This document shows positions 16,801-23,503 of a stretch of DNA of 64,000 nt, one piece after another. The notes beneath the pieces were generated by a model. That model saw nothing but the letters and a program-made list of their open reading frames with translations. It was not told where the DNA came from and did not search any database. Source of the DNA: Shewanella sp. OPT22 (lineage in GTDB: Bacteria; Pseudomonadota; Gammaproteobacteria; Enterobacterales; Shewanellaceae); the NCBI RefSeq assembly GCF_004168585.1, contig NZ_PGVH01000056.1:562576-626575 (forward strand), read 5' to 3'. The position numbers and the translations under genes were made by a program. Within the stretch, counting starts at the first letter, position 1. Each line of letters begins with the position of its first letter.

Positions 16801-18393
16801 CACTACAACATTGTCATACAGTGCATTGAAGATCAGAATGTTATGACATTGCCAGATGAAATCTTCACGTAGCTCGTCATTTACAACAACATCAAGTACC
16901 GTCAGCTGGTTCAGCTCAGGCCAATCTTTCTGCGTCACTTCAGCAGGTAAGTTTTCAAGATGCTGGATCAAGCCTTTAAAGTTGTTCGCCGCATTCGACT
17001 TCCAACGGTGGTATAGCGACCAACCGATGTTGAACAACAATGCCTTACGGGCTTTTTTGTAGTTTTCTTTTGGCTCACCTAAGATTAAACGTGTCAGCAT
17101 GTTACGTTCAGTCGACACGTCATCACGCTTAGCAGTAAAGTTACCCCAAAGCTTATTTAACTCATCGTCATAAACCAATTTGTCTGGGCTAGATAACCAT
17201 GTATGGAATACTTTATCTTGCTCTTGTTGAATACGAGCAAGCAAATCACCTTGCGGTACACCCACGTCAGACAAACGACCATACTCTGCTTGCGGAATCG
17301 AATGGATACGGCTGCGAAGTGTTAGGTAACGTAGGTAACGGTATGCACTACCAAAAAGGTTAAGGTGCATCGTTGGGTTGCTCGCAACTTCTAGTTCAGC
17401 ATTGCTTTCAAGAGAAGCAAGGTTAGAAGAAGGATTCAAGAAACGGTTTAAACTGCGATCGTAATGCTCACGCAAATCAGCTGAATCACGAACGAAATCA
17501 ACGGCTGCACGCTCTACCGCTTCGATACCACTGATGATGGCACGGCGTAAATTGTGTTGACGCTCGTCTTTATCAGACGGCGTAAAGTCGACAATACCGT
17601 CGATACAACCATTGGTATACAATTCTTCTGGCGAAACACCCACTGACTTCGCACATTCCTGCCAAGACAGGTTGTACTTACGCGCAATGCTTTGAAGACC
17701 TTGAGGCTGAATGGTATTGAAAATACCATCACGTAGCGAAAGCAGTATGTTTGCTGCCGCTAATGGAATCGCACCACCTGAATAACCCGCACCGATAACA
17801 ATACCTACGGTAGGTACGTCAACGTTTGCAGACTCAGCAATAGCTTTAGAAATTGAGTGCGCTTGGTTTTGGCTGTTCGCAACTTCACCTGCGTCTGCCC
17901 CTGGAGTGTCAATTAAGTACACAATCGGCATAGACAATTCAGCAAAGTGACGAATCGCTTTACAAGCCGCTAAATGATGCTCAGGCATCCAAGCGCCATT
18001 TGAAGTTGAACGCTCTTGAGCGATAAAACCGATACGGCGAGTACGTGCGCCAAAGTTAAGCTCAACTTCAGCACTATAAAAAGAGCCAATAAGAGTATCG
18101 GTTACAATTTTGCCTTTTAAGTCGGCAATGATGCGTTTTGCACCTGGGCGATTTTTATCTTGAGTTGGCTGGATAACTTTCGTTACGTAACCATCTACAT
18201 CCAATTGCGCTAAATTTTTCAAGTTAGCTTGAATGGTGTCCTCGTCGATTAATCCTTTCACTTGCTGCGACAAGCTTTGTTTACTGTGCTTAGGGAACAA
18301 CGAAAAATCTTTCGCTAAATGTTCCGCTTTCATAAATAGCACGTCAGTGCCTTGCGCTTGAGTCGTTTCAGTGGGCTGATTGTTGCTGGTCAT
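13840..18393 (-). CDS. accADC: Fused acyl-CoA carboxylase: carboxyltransferase, biotin carboxylase and biotinyl domains in one chain
   Basis: 1517 residues. Order of parts: a carboxyltransferase half at about 90-270 ('YLIDTPGADAGEVANSQN', 'GAGYSGGAIPL'), a helical linker to about 690, a second half at about 700-920 ('FISSGGMQTKEG', 'FGYGDCTGGAQASFV'), a biotin carboxylase at about 940-1390 with the ATP-grasp loop 'GGGGKGIQVV' near 1110 and 'EMNTRLQVEHPVTE', and a C-terminal biotinyl domain with Lys1466 in 'EAMKM'. It carboxylates acetyl-CoA or another acyl-CoA. The same one-chain form occurs in Shewanella and some other marine gammaproteobacteria in addition to the usual separate subunits. 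The long central linker is probably degenerate CT sequence. The divergent LysR gene is a likely regulator. Confidence 0.9.
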   Translation of the reverse strand: MTSNNQPTETTQAQGTDVLFMKAEHLAKDFSLFPKHSKQSLSQQVKGLIDEDTIQANLKNLAQLDVDGYVTKVIQPTQDKNRPGAKRIIADLKGKIVTDTLIGSFYSAEVELNFGARTRRIGFIAQERSTSNGAWMPEHHLAACKAIRHFAELSMPIVYLIDTPGADAGEVANSQNQAHSISKAIAESANVDVPTVGIVIGAGYSGGAIPLAAANILLSLRDGIFNTIQPQGLQSIARKYNLSWQECAKSVGVSPEELYTNGCIDGIVDFTPSDKDERQHNLRRAIISGIEAVERAAVDFVRDSADLREHYDRSLNRFLNPSSNLASLESNAELEVASNPTMHLNLFGSAYRYLRYLTLRSRIHSIPQAEYGRLSDVGVPQGDLLARIQQEQDKVFHTWLSSPDKLVYDDELNKLWGNFTAKRDDVSTERNMLTRLILGEPKENYKKARKALLFNIGWSLYHRWKSNAANNFKGLIQHLENLPAEVTQKDWPELNQLTVLDVVVNDELREDFIWQCHNILIFNALYDNVVVNLASIAKEAMMAKSLSRASVDGLLHTSIDKAISVQDIANDKNKFYKWLKYFMGQSNRAELLTRVESWKSVGFPQLNDSLFVVLTYFFERLLPEYFDSEEDTSKYTGAINPVRIGRRKDFWNRLTMGYQDLLIQKVLRDEKRSGKMGWENIISKFFTQFEEIDGDKMSANMLNFPGFRLSIEDALDKGIRPCGLITGLGEFEHEGQKIRAGVAVSNTAFQAGAFDMASAEKFSSLLIECARRKLPVICFISSGGMQTKEGASALFSMAVVNDRITRFIRDNELPVLMFGYGDCTGGAQASFVTHPLVQTYYLSGTNMPFAGQMVVPAYLPSTSTLSNYLSKTPGAMNGLVANPFSDTLEAQLSSIDPLMPQASLQINDVIANALSTLVPEVEAEEQEIVQDDPRQLMKPIDKVLVHARGCTAVKLIRKAHDNDINVVLVASDPDMTSVPADMLKENDKLVCIGGNTSDESYLNAYSVLKVAEYEKVDALHPGIGFLSESPQFAALCVNNGVNFVGPSVYSMTTMGNKSNAIKTSQAQNVPVVPGSHGILNNAEQAVNVASEIGYPVLLKAVQGGGGKGIQVVERPDDMISLFQQTATEAAAAFGNGDLYLEKYVTSLRHIEVQLLRDKFGNTKVLGLRDCSVQRNNQKVIEESMSTMLPEELKQQVLEYTRSLGIATDYMGAGTVEFIYNLDANEVYFMEMNTRLQVEHPVTEATSCIDIVSAQFDIAAGRSIEELEPKDVGYAMELRITAEKAALDNNGILQLMPNPGHITECTFPERDDVEIISIAATDKEVSPYYDSLIAQVIMRGENRQQVIDQFIEYLDQVSIKGIATNIPLLKLILKDKTFQEGVYDTNYLPRLMAEIDIPALIEEMEAAADTQGVDTESLRVGESNELKVLAQGAGIFYSSPAPGEPDFVAEGDIVTTDQTLALTEAMKMFSQVTLASFNRKGAELYPEDKKYRIERILNSNGQQVSQGDLLFVVSPVEE

Positions 18394-18592
18394 CCTAAAA
18401 GATCCTCTGCTTTAGTACCTACCGATGAATAGGTACTTCTCCTAGCCTCTATATTTCGCCGTTATCTGTAACAAATGAGTAACAACGAAATAGAATTATT
18501 TTTATAAGGGTTAAATATAACTTTTATCTGTCGCAAATTGCCATTAAACTGGGTTAGACGCTTTGTTCCATATTTGAGACAGTGAAAAAAAC

Positions 18593-19504
18593 ATGCCTGA
18601 TTTGAATGGGATGATGCTCTTTGCAGCCGTTGTTCGAGCCAAGGGTTTCTCACAAGCTGCCCGTGAAACGGGGCTGCCGAAATCTACCATTAGCCGAAAA
18701 GTTGCCCAGCTTGAAGAACAGTTGGGTGTCAGGCTGCTGCAGCGTGATACTCGTAATTTAAGCCTGACACAAGTCGGCGCATTGTTTTATCAACACTGCG
18801 ATACCATAGGTAATGAAATCGAAGCCGCTAAAGCGACGATTGAAAATACTCATAGTGATGTGTCGGGATCATTGCGTATCGCTATCCCTGTATCCTTCAG
18901 TCAGGAACTGATTGCCAATCTGGCAAGCGGATTCATGCGACTGTATCCTAATATCACCCTAGATATCCAGTTTACCGACGCTGATGTTGGACTGGTCGGA
19001 GAAGGTTACGATATCGCCATTAAGTACGGACCGCTGCAATCGTCTGACCTAGTGGCACGCTTATTGTTTGAAAGGCAACCTATTTTAGTAGCCAGCCCTG
19101 GTTATTTAAAGATCAAAGGCACCCCGGCGACACCAAAAGATCTGATGGAGCATGATGGCGTTTTAATGGGCACATCTCGCTCAGCCCCCATTTGGCCATT
19201 GGGTAAAGGCGCACGTAAAACCATGGTGAACTTTAATCGTAAGATACGAGCCAACAGTGCAGTGATGGTGAAACGCATGGTGATGGACGATTTTGGTATT
19301 GGAATGTTGTCTAATTCTAATTGTAAGGCAGAAATCGCCAGTGGTTCTTTAGTGCCCATTTTACAAGAGTGGCCCATTGAGCCGTTTAAAATTTATGGTG
19401 TGTATTCCAGTCGCCGCCAACTGGCGACGAACATCAGTGCATTTTTGGATTTCTTTGCTAAGAGGTTTTCGAGTCAAGAGGCGTTGCAGTCCTTGATGGG
19501 GTGA
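18593..19504 (+). CDS. LysR-family transcriptional regulator
   Basis: 303 residues. Residues 1-60 are a LysR winged helix-turn-helix ('FSQAARETGLPKSTISRKVAQLEEQLGVRLLQRDTR'). Residues about 90-295 are the periplasmic-binding-like effector domain. It is divergent from the fused carboxylase across a 199-base gap, the classical layout for a LysR protein controlling its neighbour, so control of the carboxylase is likely but inferred. The inducer is unknown. The gene ends inside a hairpin-rich repeat. Confidence 0.9.
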   Translation: MPDLNGMMLFAAVVRAKGFSQAARETGLPKSTISRKVAQLEEQLGVRLLQRDTRNLSLTQVGALFYQHCDTIGNEIEAAKATIENTHSDVSGSLRIAIPVSFSQELIANLASGFMRLYPNITLDIQFTDADVGLVGEGYDIAIKYGPLQSSDLVARLLFERQPILVASPGYLKIKGTPATPKDLMEHDGVLMGTSRSAPIWPLGKGARKTMVNFNRKIRANSAVMVKRMVMDDFGIGMLSNSNCKAEIASGSLVPILQEWPIEPFKIYGVYSSRRQLATNISAFLDFFAKRFSSQEALQSLMG

Positions 19505-19750
19505 TACGTTATGATACTGCGTATCAAACACCTTGGGCTTTCAGCCCAAACCCGAGCAAAAGGGGACTCTCCAGCAAGTCCCCTCTTGCATCACCCCGTG
19601 CCGCCCCACAAAGTTAAACGCAATTCCTCTTATGAAACCAAATAACTAACAATTTCGATGGTGCATCCATGCACCTCGAAATTTAGCGCAGCGTCCTTGC
19701 TGCGCTTACGTTATTTGGCTTCAACGAGAAATTACAACTTTGTCATGGGG
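19505..19750 (-). repeat. Multi-hairpin repeat, inverted copy (left of the orphan gene)
   Basis: Same family as the three copies to the right of the orphan gene, but in opposite orientation. A three-way junction is closed by CCAAATAAC (19638-19646) with GTTATTTGG (19710-19718). It carries two hairpins: one with GGTGC/GCACC (60-64/71-75 of that line) and loop ATGGAT read on the minus strand, one with AGCGCAGC/GCTGCGCT and loop AAGGAC. A third hairpin AGGGGACT/AGTCCCCT (19561-19568/19577-19584) has the loop TGCTGGAG on the minus strand, identical to the right-hand copies. TTGGGCT/AGCCCAA (19533-19549) and TGATAC/GTATCA (19512-19526) lie next to the LysR stop and may also end its transcript. The stems differ from the other copies while the loops are kept. 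Confidence 0.75.
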
Positions 19751-19831
19751 GAAATGCCGTATCCCGAGAGTTATCAGCCAAACCACAGAGTGATACTCTT
19801 TTAGCACATTTGATAAAGGAAGTTACAAATC

Positions 19832-20941
19832 ATGATCAGATTAGAAAAAAATGGAAAGGGATGGAAAGGCTGGGAAGAATGGCAAGTCTACGTAAATGAC
19901 GTAGTATTTGATTTAAAAGAATTCGGTTCTAAATACGATGATGAGCAAATTTATTTCCCAGACTCCAGCAAATACAAATTAAAAATTACCGAATTATCTC
20001 TGAACAAATTTGGTAACTTACCCTCAGAATTATTACTTGATATATACAACGACGATCATTCTCTTGGAAAGCATGTTGCTAATGTTATGTTTTGCAACAG
20101 TCGAACTCCTAGAAACAAGTGTCTAAGTTACTTTTGGGAAATTAAATTAGACACTTGGAAAGGTCAATTTAACCCCTTTTTGATTAGAGATGAATTAATA
20201 AAAAGAATAAAACTTCAACAACATTTTTCTATATCAGAAAAAATCACCTCCGATGATGATTTAGGGTCTGCAGCAATATTTTTTGATTTGGATTTTGACC
20301 AAGTAGATAACTATCAAGAATTATTCACTTCACTTGCAAAATTCTTAAATAATTCTTTCGCAGAAATAGAAGAAGAATTGTCTATAGGAGGCTTTTCGGA
20401 AAAAGTAGTAGCCAGATTCTCTTTTGATAGCCAAGCTCAACAAGCTTGCTTGAGTTATTTAAACTACTTTATAGATTTCTTGAAAGACATAGGTATTCAA
20501 TCACATTCCGAAGTAAAACGATCTAGTGAAAATACGATTTTTTCTATCATCCCTGATTCCAAGGAAACTTCCCTTCAAATGATATCCGATGCCTTATCGT
20601 TTTATTTAAATTTACCTCGAGTTAGTCAAGATATTTCTTCTATAGGTGGAGATCCATTAACAGAATTAAAAGTCGAAAGGCTTAAAGCTGAAATTGATAA
20701 GCTGAAAAGTAGCCTCAGAACAAGCGAAGCTATCATAAAGTATCAAGAGCACCTTTTAGTTGATGGCTCTAATTCTTCAAAACTTAAAGAGCCGATAGAT
20801 GCTTTAAGTGATATCTATGTAGATACAGAAAAAAAAGATACTACAGAGTTCTTAAATGGTGGAATCAAGCTTGGTGTTTTCAAAAAAGGAGGTGTTGAAT
20901 TTCATTGGGGAACTCTACTAAATTATTTTAAGCCTAAATAG
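19832..20941 (+). CDS. Orphan protein between inverted repeats, unknown function
   Basis: 369 residues, AAGGAAG before the start. No signal or membrane segments. It opens 'MIRLEKNGKGWKGWEEWQVYV' and is acidic and aromatic-rich in the first half; residues about 275-305 form a short coiled coil ('LKVERLKAEIDKLKSSL'). The C-terminus ends in a basic aromatic 'GGVEFHWGTLLNYFKPK'. I do not recognise a family. The gene is more AT-rich than its neighbours and stands alone between copies of a repeat in inverted orientation, which suggests it is cargo of a mobile or recombining segment. A defence or effector role is possible but unsupported. Confidence 0.65.
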   Translation: MIRLEKNGKGWKGWEEWQVYVNDVVFDLKEFGSKYDDEQIYFPDSSKYKLKITELSLNKFGNLPSELLLDIYNDDHSLGKHVANVMFCNSRTPRNKCLSYFWEIKLDTWKGQFNPFLIRDELIKRIKLQQHFSISEKITSDDDLGSAAIFFDLDFDQVDNYQELFTSLAKFLNNSFAEIEEELSIGGFSEKVVARFSFDSQAQQACLSYLNYFIDFLKDIGIQSHSEVKRSSENTIFSIIPDSKETSLQMISDALSFYLNLPRVSQDISSIGGDPLTELKVERLKAEIDKLKSSLRTSEAIIKYQEHLLVDGSNSSKLKEPIDALSDIYVDTEKKDTTEFLNGGIKLGVFKKGGVEFHWGTLLNYFKPK

Positions 20942-20969
20942 CCAATCATTTTTCAAGACAAATGCAGTT

Positions 20970-21230
20970 TAAGGTCTGGTTGTCCCCTTTGAAGCTGTTG
21001 AAGAGATAATTGAATATCAAAATGTCGTGAGCTCGACAGGGAAGTCGAGCTAGGCTCAGTGGTACAAGGATGTACCATCTGAGCCGTTAGGCATTTATTC
21101 AATTATCTCTGAAACGCTCAGCTTCGTTGGGGCGGCATTGGGGTTTCCAAAGGGGAGTTTGCTGGAGAACTCCCCTTTGGGCGGTGTGGTGTGCAGCACC
21201 ACGACCTTCGAAACTTCGCAGAAGTTTTAG
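20970..21230 (+). repeat. Multi-hairpin repeat, copy A (most intact; CsrA-like loops)
   Basis: A 14-bp outer stem (AGAGATAATTGAAT at 21002-21015 with its complement at 21097-21110) encloses two hairpins. Hairpin 1 has AGCTCGAC/GTCGAGCT (21030-21051) with loop AGGGAA. Hairpin 2 has GGCTCAG/CTGAGCC (21053-21085) with inner GGTAC/GTACC and loop AAGGAT; bases 21062-21073 read GTACAAGGATGT, an exact fit to the known CsrA consensus RUACARGGAUGU. A 13-bp hairpin (21147-21180) with loop TGCTGGAG follows, then GTGGTG/CACCAC, and finally AAACTTC/GAAGTTT running into TTAG (21211-21230), which could end a transcript. Confidence 0.8.
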
Positions 21231-21370
21231 TCATGGAGAACTGTTGTAGTCTGCTGGATTCTCGATAGATTAAAAAAAAGCATTTACGTCATACTCGCGA
21301 AAACGGGAAATGAAATAACGACAGTTTTGTATGTTGATCACCCAGTTAAATAAACCTAAACAGATTAAAG

Positions 21371-21400
21371 ACACTGGACACCTGCCTTCGCAGGTGTGAC
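21371..21400. repeat. REP-like palindrome
   Basis: CACCTGC (21379-21385) and GCAGGTG (21390-21396) with loop CTTC, flanked by CTGGA and TGACGG. This resembles the extragenic palindromes of the 'CTGGA...CCTGC-TTCG-CAGG...TGAC' type found widely in gammaproteobacteria. A decayed second version lies at about 21595-21622. Confidence 0.65.
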
Positions 21401-21429
21401 GGCCTATAAACATTCAAATGCTGTGTAAA

Positions 21430-21578
21430 GGCTGACTATCCCCTTTTAAGCTCTGAAACGCTCAGCTTCGTTGGGGCGGCATTGGGGTTTCCAAAGGGGA
21501 GTTTGCTGGAGAACTTCGCTTTGGGCGGTGTGGTGTGCAGCACCAGGACTTTCGAAACTTCGAAGAAGTTTTAGTCAT
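21430..21578 (+). repeat. Multi-hairpin repeat, copy B (lacks the three-way junction)
   Basis: It matches copy A on both sides, but the whole three-way-junction module is missing: 'CCCCTTTTAAGCT' joins directly to 'CTGAAACGCTCAGC'. The TGCTGGAG hairpin, the GTGGTG hairpin and the end hairpin (AAACTTC/GAAGTTTTAG) remain, with one arm of the first mutated (AACTTCGC). The clean joint suggests the junction is a separate unit that was lost or never inserted here. Confidence 0.75.
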
Positions 21579-21649
21579 TAGAAATCAAAAGGCACTGGAT
21601 ACCTGCTTTCGAAGCTGTGACAGCATAGAAACAGTCAATTACCGTTTAA

Positions 21650-21905
21650 GGGCCGATTGTCCCCTTTGAAGCTGTGAAAGAGATAATAGAATATCAAAAT
21701 GCCGTGAGCCTGACATGGACGTCAGGCTAGACTTAGTGGGACAGGACGTCCCATCTGAGGCGTTAGGCATTTATTCAATTATCTCTGAAACGTTCGGCTT
21801 CGTCGGGCCGACATGGGGGGGGCAAAGGCGAGTTTGTTGGAGAACTTTCCTTAGGGCAGATAGTGTGCAACACCACAACATTAAAATTTTGCCGCAATTT
21901 AAGCT
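21650..21905 (+). repeat. Multi-hairpin repeat, copy C
   Basis: The outer stem is kept with one change (21679-21692 with 21773-21786). Hairpin 1 is AGCCTGAC/GTCAGGCT (21707-21728) with loop ATGGAC. Hairpin 2 is CTTAG/CTGAG plus GGGAC/GTCCC (21732-21759) with loop AGGAC. Compared with copy A the stem bases have changed on both sides so that pairing is kept (for example CTCG/CGAG to CCTG/CAGG). The 3' hairpins are partly decayed. Confidence 0.75.
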
Positions 21906-22017
21906 TAAATAACTGTGCTCCTTATAATTAACACTACCTTTCGATAAAAATGTCAAAGCAAAAATCCCATAAGAATCTAACCTTAATATGTAATAGGGAC
22001 ACAGTTATGGATTTTTA

Positions 22018-23328
22018 ATGTTAAAAAAAGGCGCTCTAATTTTAACGCTACTCCTCACTAATTCTTGTACCGATCATCAGAGTTTTCAAAATGAGTACGA
22101 TTTAGTGATTAGCAATGTAAATGTTGTTAACGTAGAAAACGGCACTATAACCTCAAATGCCAACATCGCCATTTTTGACAGTAAAATTATTAAAATCACA
22201 ACTAAACTAATTGACACTAGAAGAAGCACACAGTCCATTGATGCTGGAGGCGCATACGCAACACCGGGATATACCAATGCTCATGTTCATTCATTTAGTA
22301 CCCCTCATGATTCAGCAATAAACAGCGATAAAGATTATTTAGATTTTTACAACAAAAACATCATTCCTCAATTTAACAAGTTCGTAGAGCAAGGATTTAC
22401 CACAATTGTCGATCCCGGTGGCTTTTTACCTTATGCAACCGATACCAGAGACCAAATTGAACAAGGTAATTTGATAGCGCCCAGAATATACACGGTAGGA
22501 AAAGTTATTGATCTTGAAAATGGTCATTTTTCTGAATTCTTTTGTCAGGGAAGAGAGTGGTGTAAACAACATCTATTTATAGAAATAAACGAAACAACTG
22601 ACATTAAAAGTGTGATTACTCAACTGTATGCACAAGGTGTAGATGCGATTAAAGTCACCTATGACTCAAGCTTTAGAAATGGCCTCAACACTTATGATAA
22701 GTTAAACGATGAACACGTTAAGAAGATAATTGATGTAGCAAGCAATATTGGCTTACCGGTATTAAGCCACACCACTCACTTAAAAGAATATATCGATATT
22801 ACCTCTTTTGGGATTAATGGTTTTTTTCATGGCCCTACCCCCGTCGATGGTAAGTTCATCTATGATGGGCAAGACTTCTTGTCACAAGTTGACCCTCATC
22901 TTCTGCCTTTAGTATCTTGTTATTTTTTCTTAGCACCATCACTTAAGCATGAGAATGAACAAGAGCAGCATCAAATAGATTTAACAAAAAATTACACTCC
23001 AGCCATAAGACAACTTATCAATTCTGGCTACCCAATAATTTTTGGTAGTGATTTTTTTGCTGGCGTAGTAGATCGGATCCCTCTCGAAATTGAAGCAATG
23101 CAAGCTTTAGGCTTTTCCCACTTAGAAATACTGCAATCTCTCACTATGAATGCTCAACATTTACCTTTCATTAATATCAAAATGGGTCAAATTAAACAGG
23201 ATTATATGGCGGATATTTTGCTTTTTAGTAATAACCCATTGAACTCATTAGATGATTTATTTAAGCCTAAACTGGTAATTAAATCTGGTGAGGTACTCAT
23301 TAGAAATATTCACATTCAATCCAATTAA
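22018..23328 (+). CDS. Amidohydrolase-superfamily lipoprotein
   Basis: 436 residues. The N-terminus 'MLKKGALILTLLLTNSC' is a lipoprotein signal with the lipidated Cys at 17. The amidohydrolase core shows 'GYTNAHVH' (two metal-binding His), 'AIKVTYD' (candidate bridging Lys), 'VLSHTTH', 'FHGPTP' and 'IFGSDFF' (metal Asp), in the order expected for a dinuclear metal TIM-barrel hydrolase. Likely substrates are cyclic amides or dipeptide-like compounds; the true one is unknown. It faces the periplasm or outer surface. It lies right after the repeat island and upstream of the iron operon, with a separate transcript likely. Confidence 0.8.
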   Translation: MLKKGALILTLLLTNSCTDHQSFQNEYDLVISNVNVVNVENGTITSNANIAIFDSKIIKITTKLIDTRRSTQSIDAGGAYATPGYTNAHVHSFSTPHDSAINSDKDYLDFYNKNIIPQFNKFVEQGFTTIVDPGGFLPYATDTRDQIEQGNLIAPRIYTVGKVIDLENGHFSEFFCQGREWCKQHLFIEINETTDIKSVITQLYAQGVDAIKVTYDSSFRNGLNTYDKLNDEHVKKIIDVASNIGLPVLSHTTHLKEYIDITSFGINGFFHGPTPVDGKFIYDGQDFLSQVDPHLLPLVSCYFFLAPSLKHENEQEQHQIDLTKNYTPAIRQLINSGYPIIFGSDFFAGVVDRIPLEIEAMQALGFSHLEILQSLTMNAQHLPFINIKMGQIKQDYMADILLFSNNPLNSLDDLFKPKLVIKSGEVLIRNIHIQSN

Positions 23329-23431
23329 GCTGTCAATTTAACATTGATATAACTCACACCAAGCAAATCTACAATCCATTTCAGATTATTTTTTCTAAAG
23401 TTAAAAATTAATACTTACACTCCTTTACATT

Positions 23432-23450
23432 GCAAATGAAAATCACTATC
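23432..23450 (+). promoter_or_regulatory. Fur box
   Basis: GCAAATGAAAATCACTATC agrees with the 19-bp Fur consensus at 15 positions by my count. It lies 54 bases before the TonB-receptor start, in a promoter position, so iron-repressed expression of the operon is expected. Confidence 0.75.
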
Positions 23451-23503
23451 ATTCGCAACCTGTCATTTTAACACGAATCATTCTCACTCTCAGGGACTTA
23501 GAA

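Larger units (their letters stand above)
20942..22017. other. Non-coding repeat island
   Basis: More than 1 kb without a believable gene. It holds three copies of the multi-hairpin repeat and one REP-like palindrome, and the segments between them are themselves repeated (the 'CACTGG...CCTGC' to 'TTGTCCCC' stretch occurs before both the second and third copies). Short open frames inside it fall on the repeat sequence and are not real genes. Confidence 0.75.

Noticed and set aside
19832..20941. Retron or reverse-transcriptase system formed by the orphan gene and the structured repeats
   Set aside because: The protein has no reverse-transcriptase motifs (no YxDD), so the hairpins cannot be called a retron RNA.
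21080..21100. GTTAGGC in the repeats as an integron attC core site
   Set aside because: No matching inverse core (GCCTAAC) is placed at the other end, no integrase is present, and the flanking copies are inverted rather than in cassette order.
21715..21956. Short open frames on both strands across copy C
   Set aside because: They lie on the hairpin repeat itself, have repeat-derived composition, and lack a ribosome-binding site.
19505..22017. CRISPR array
   Set aside because: Repeats are long, few, of mixed orientation and without uniform spacers; no cas genes are present.
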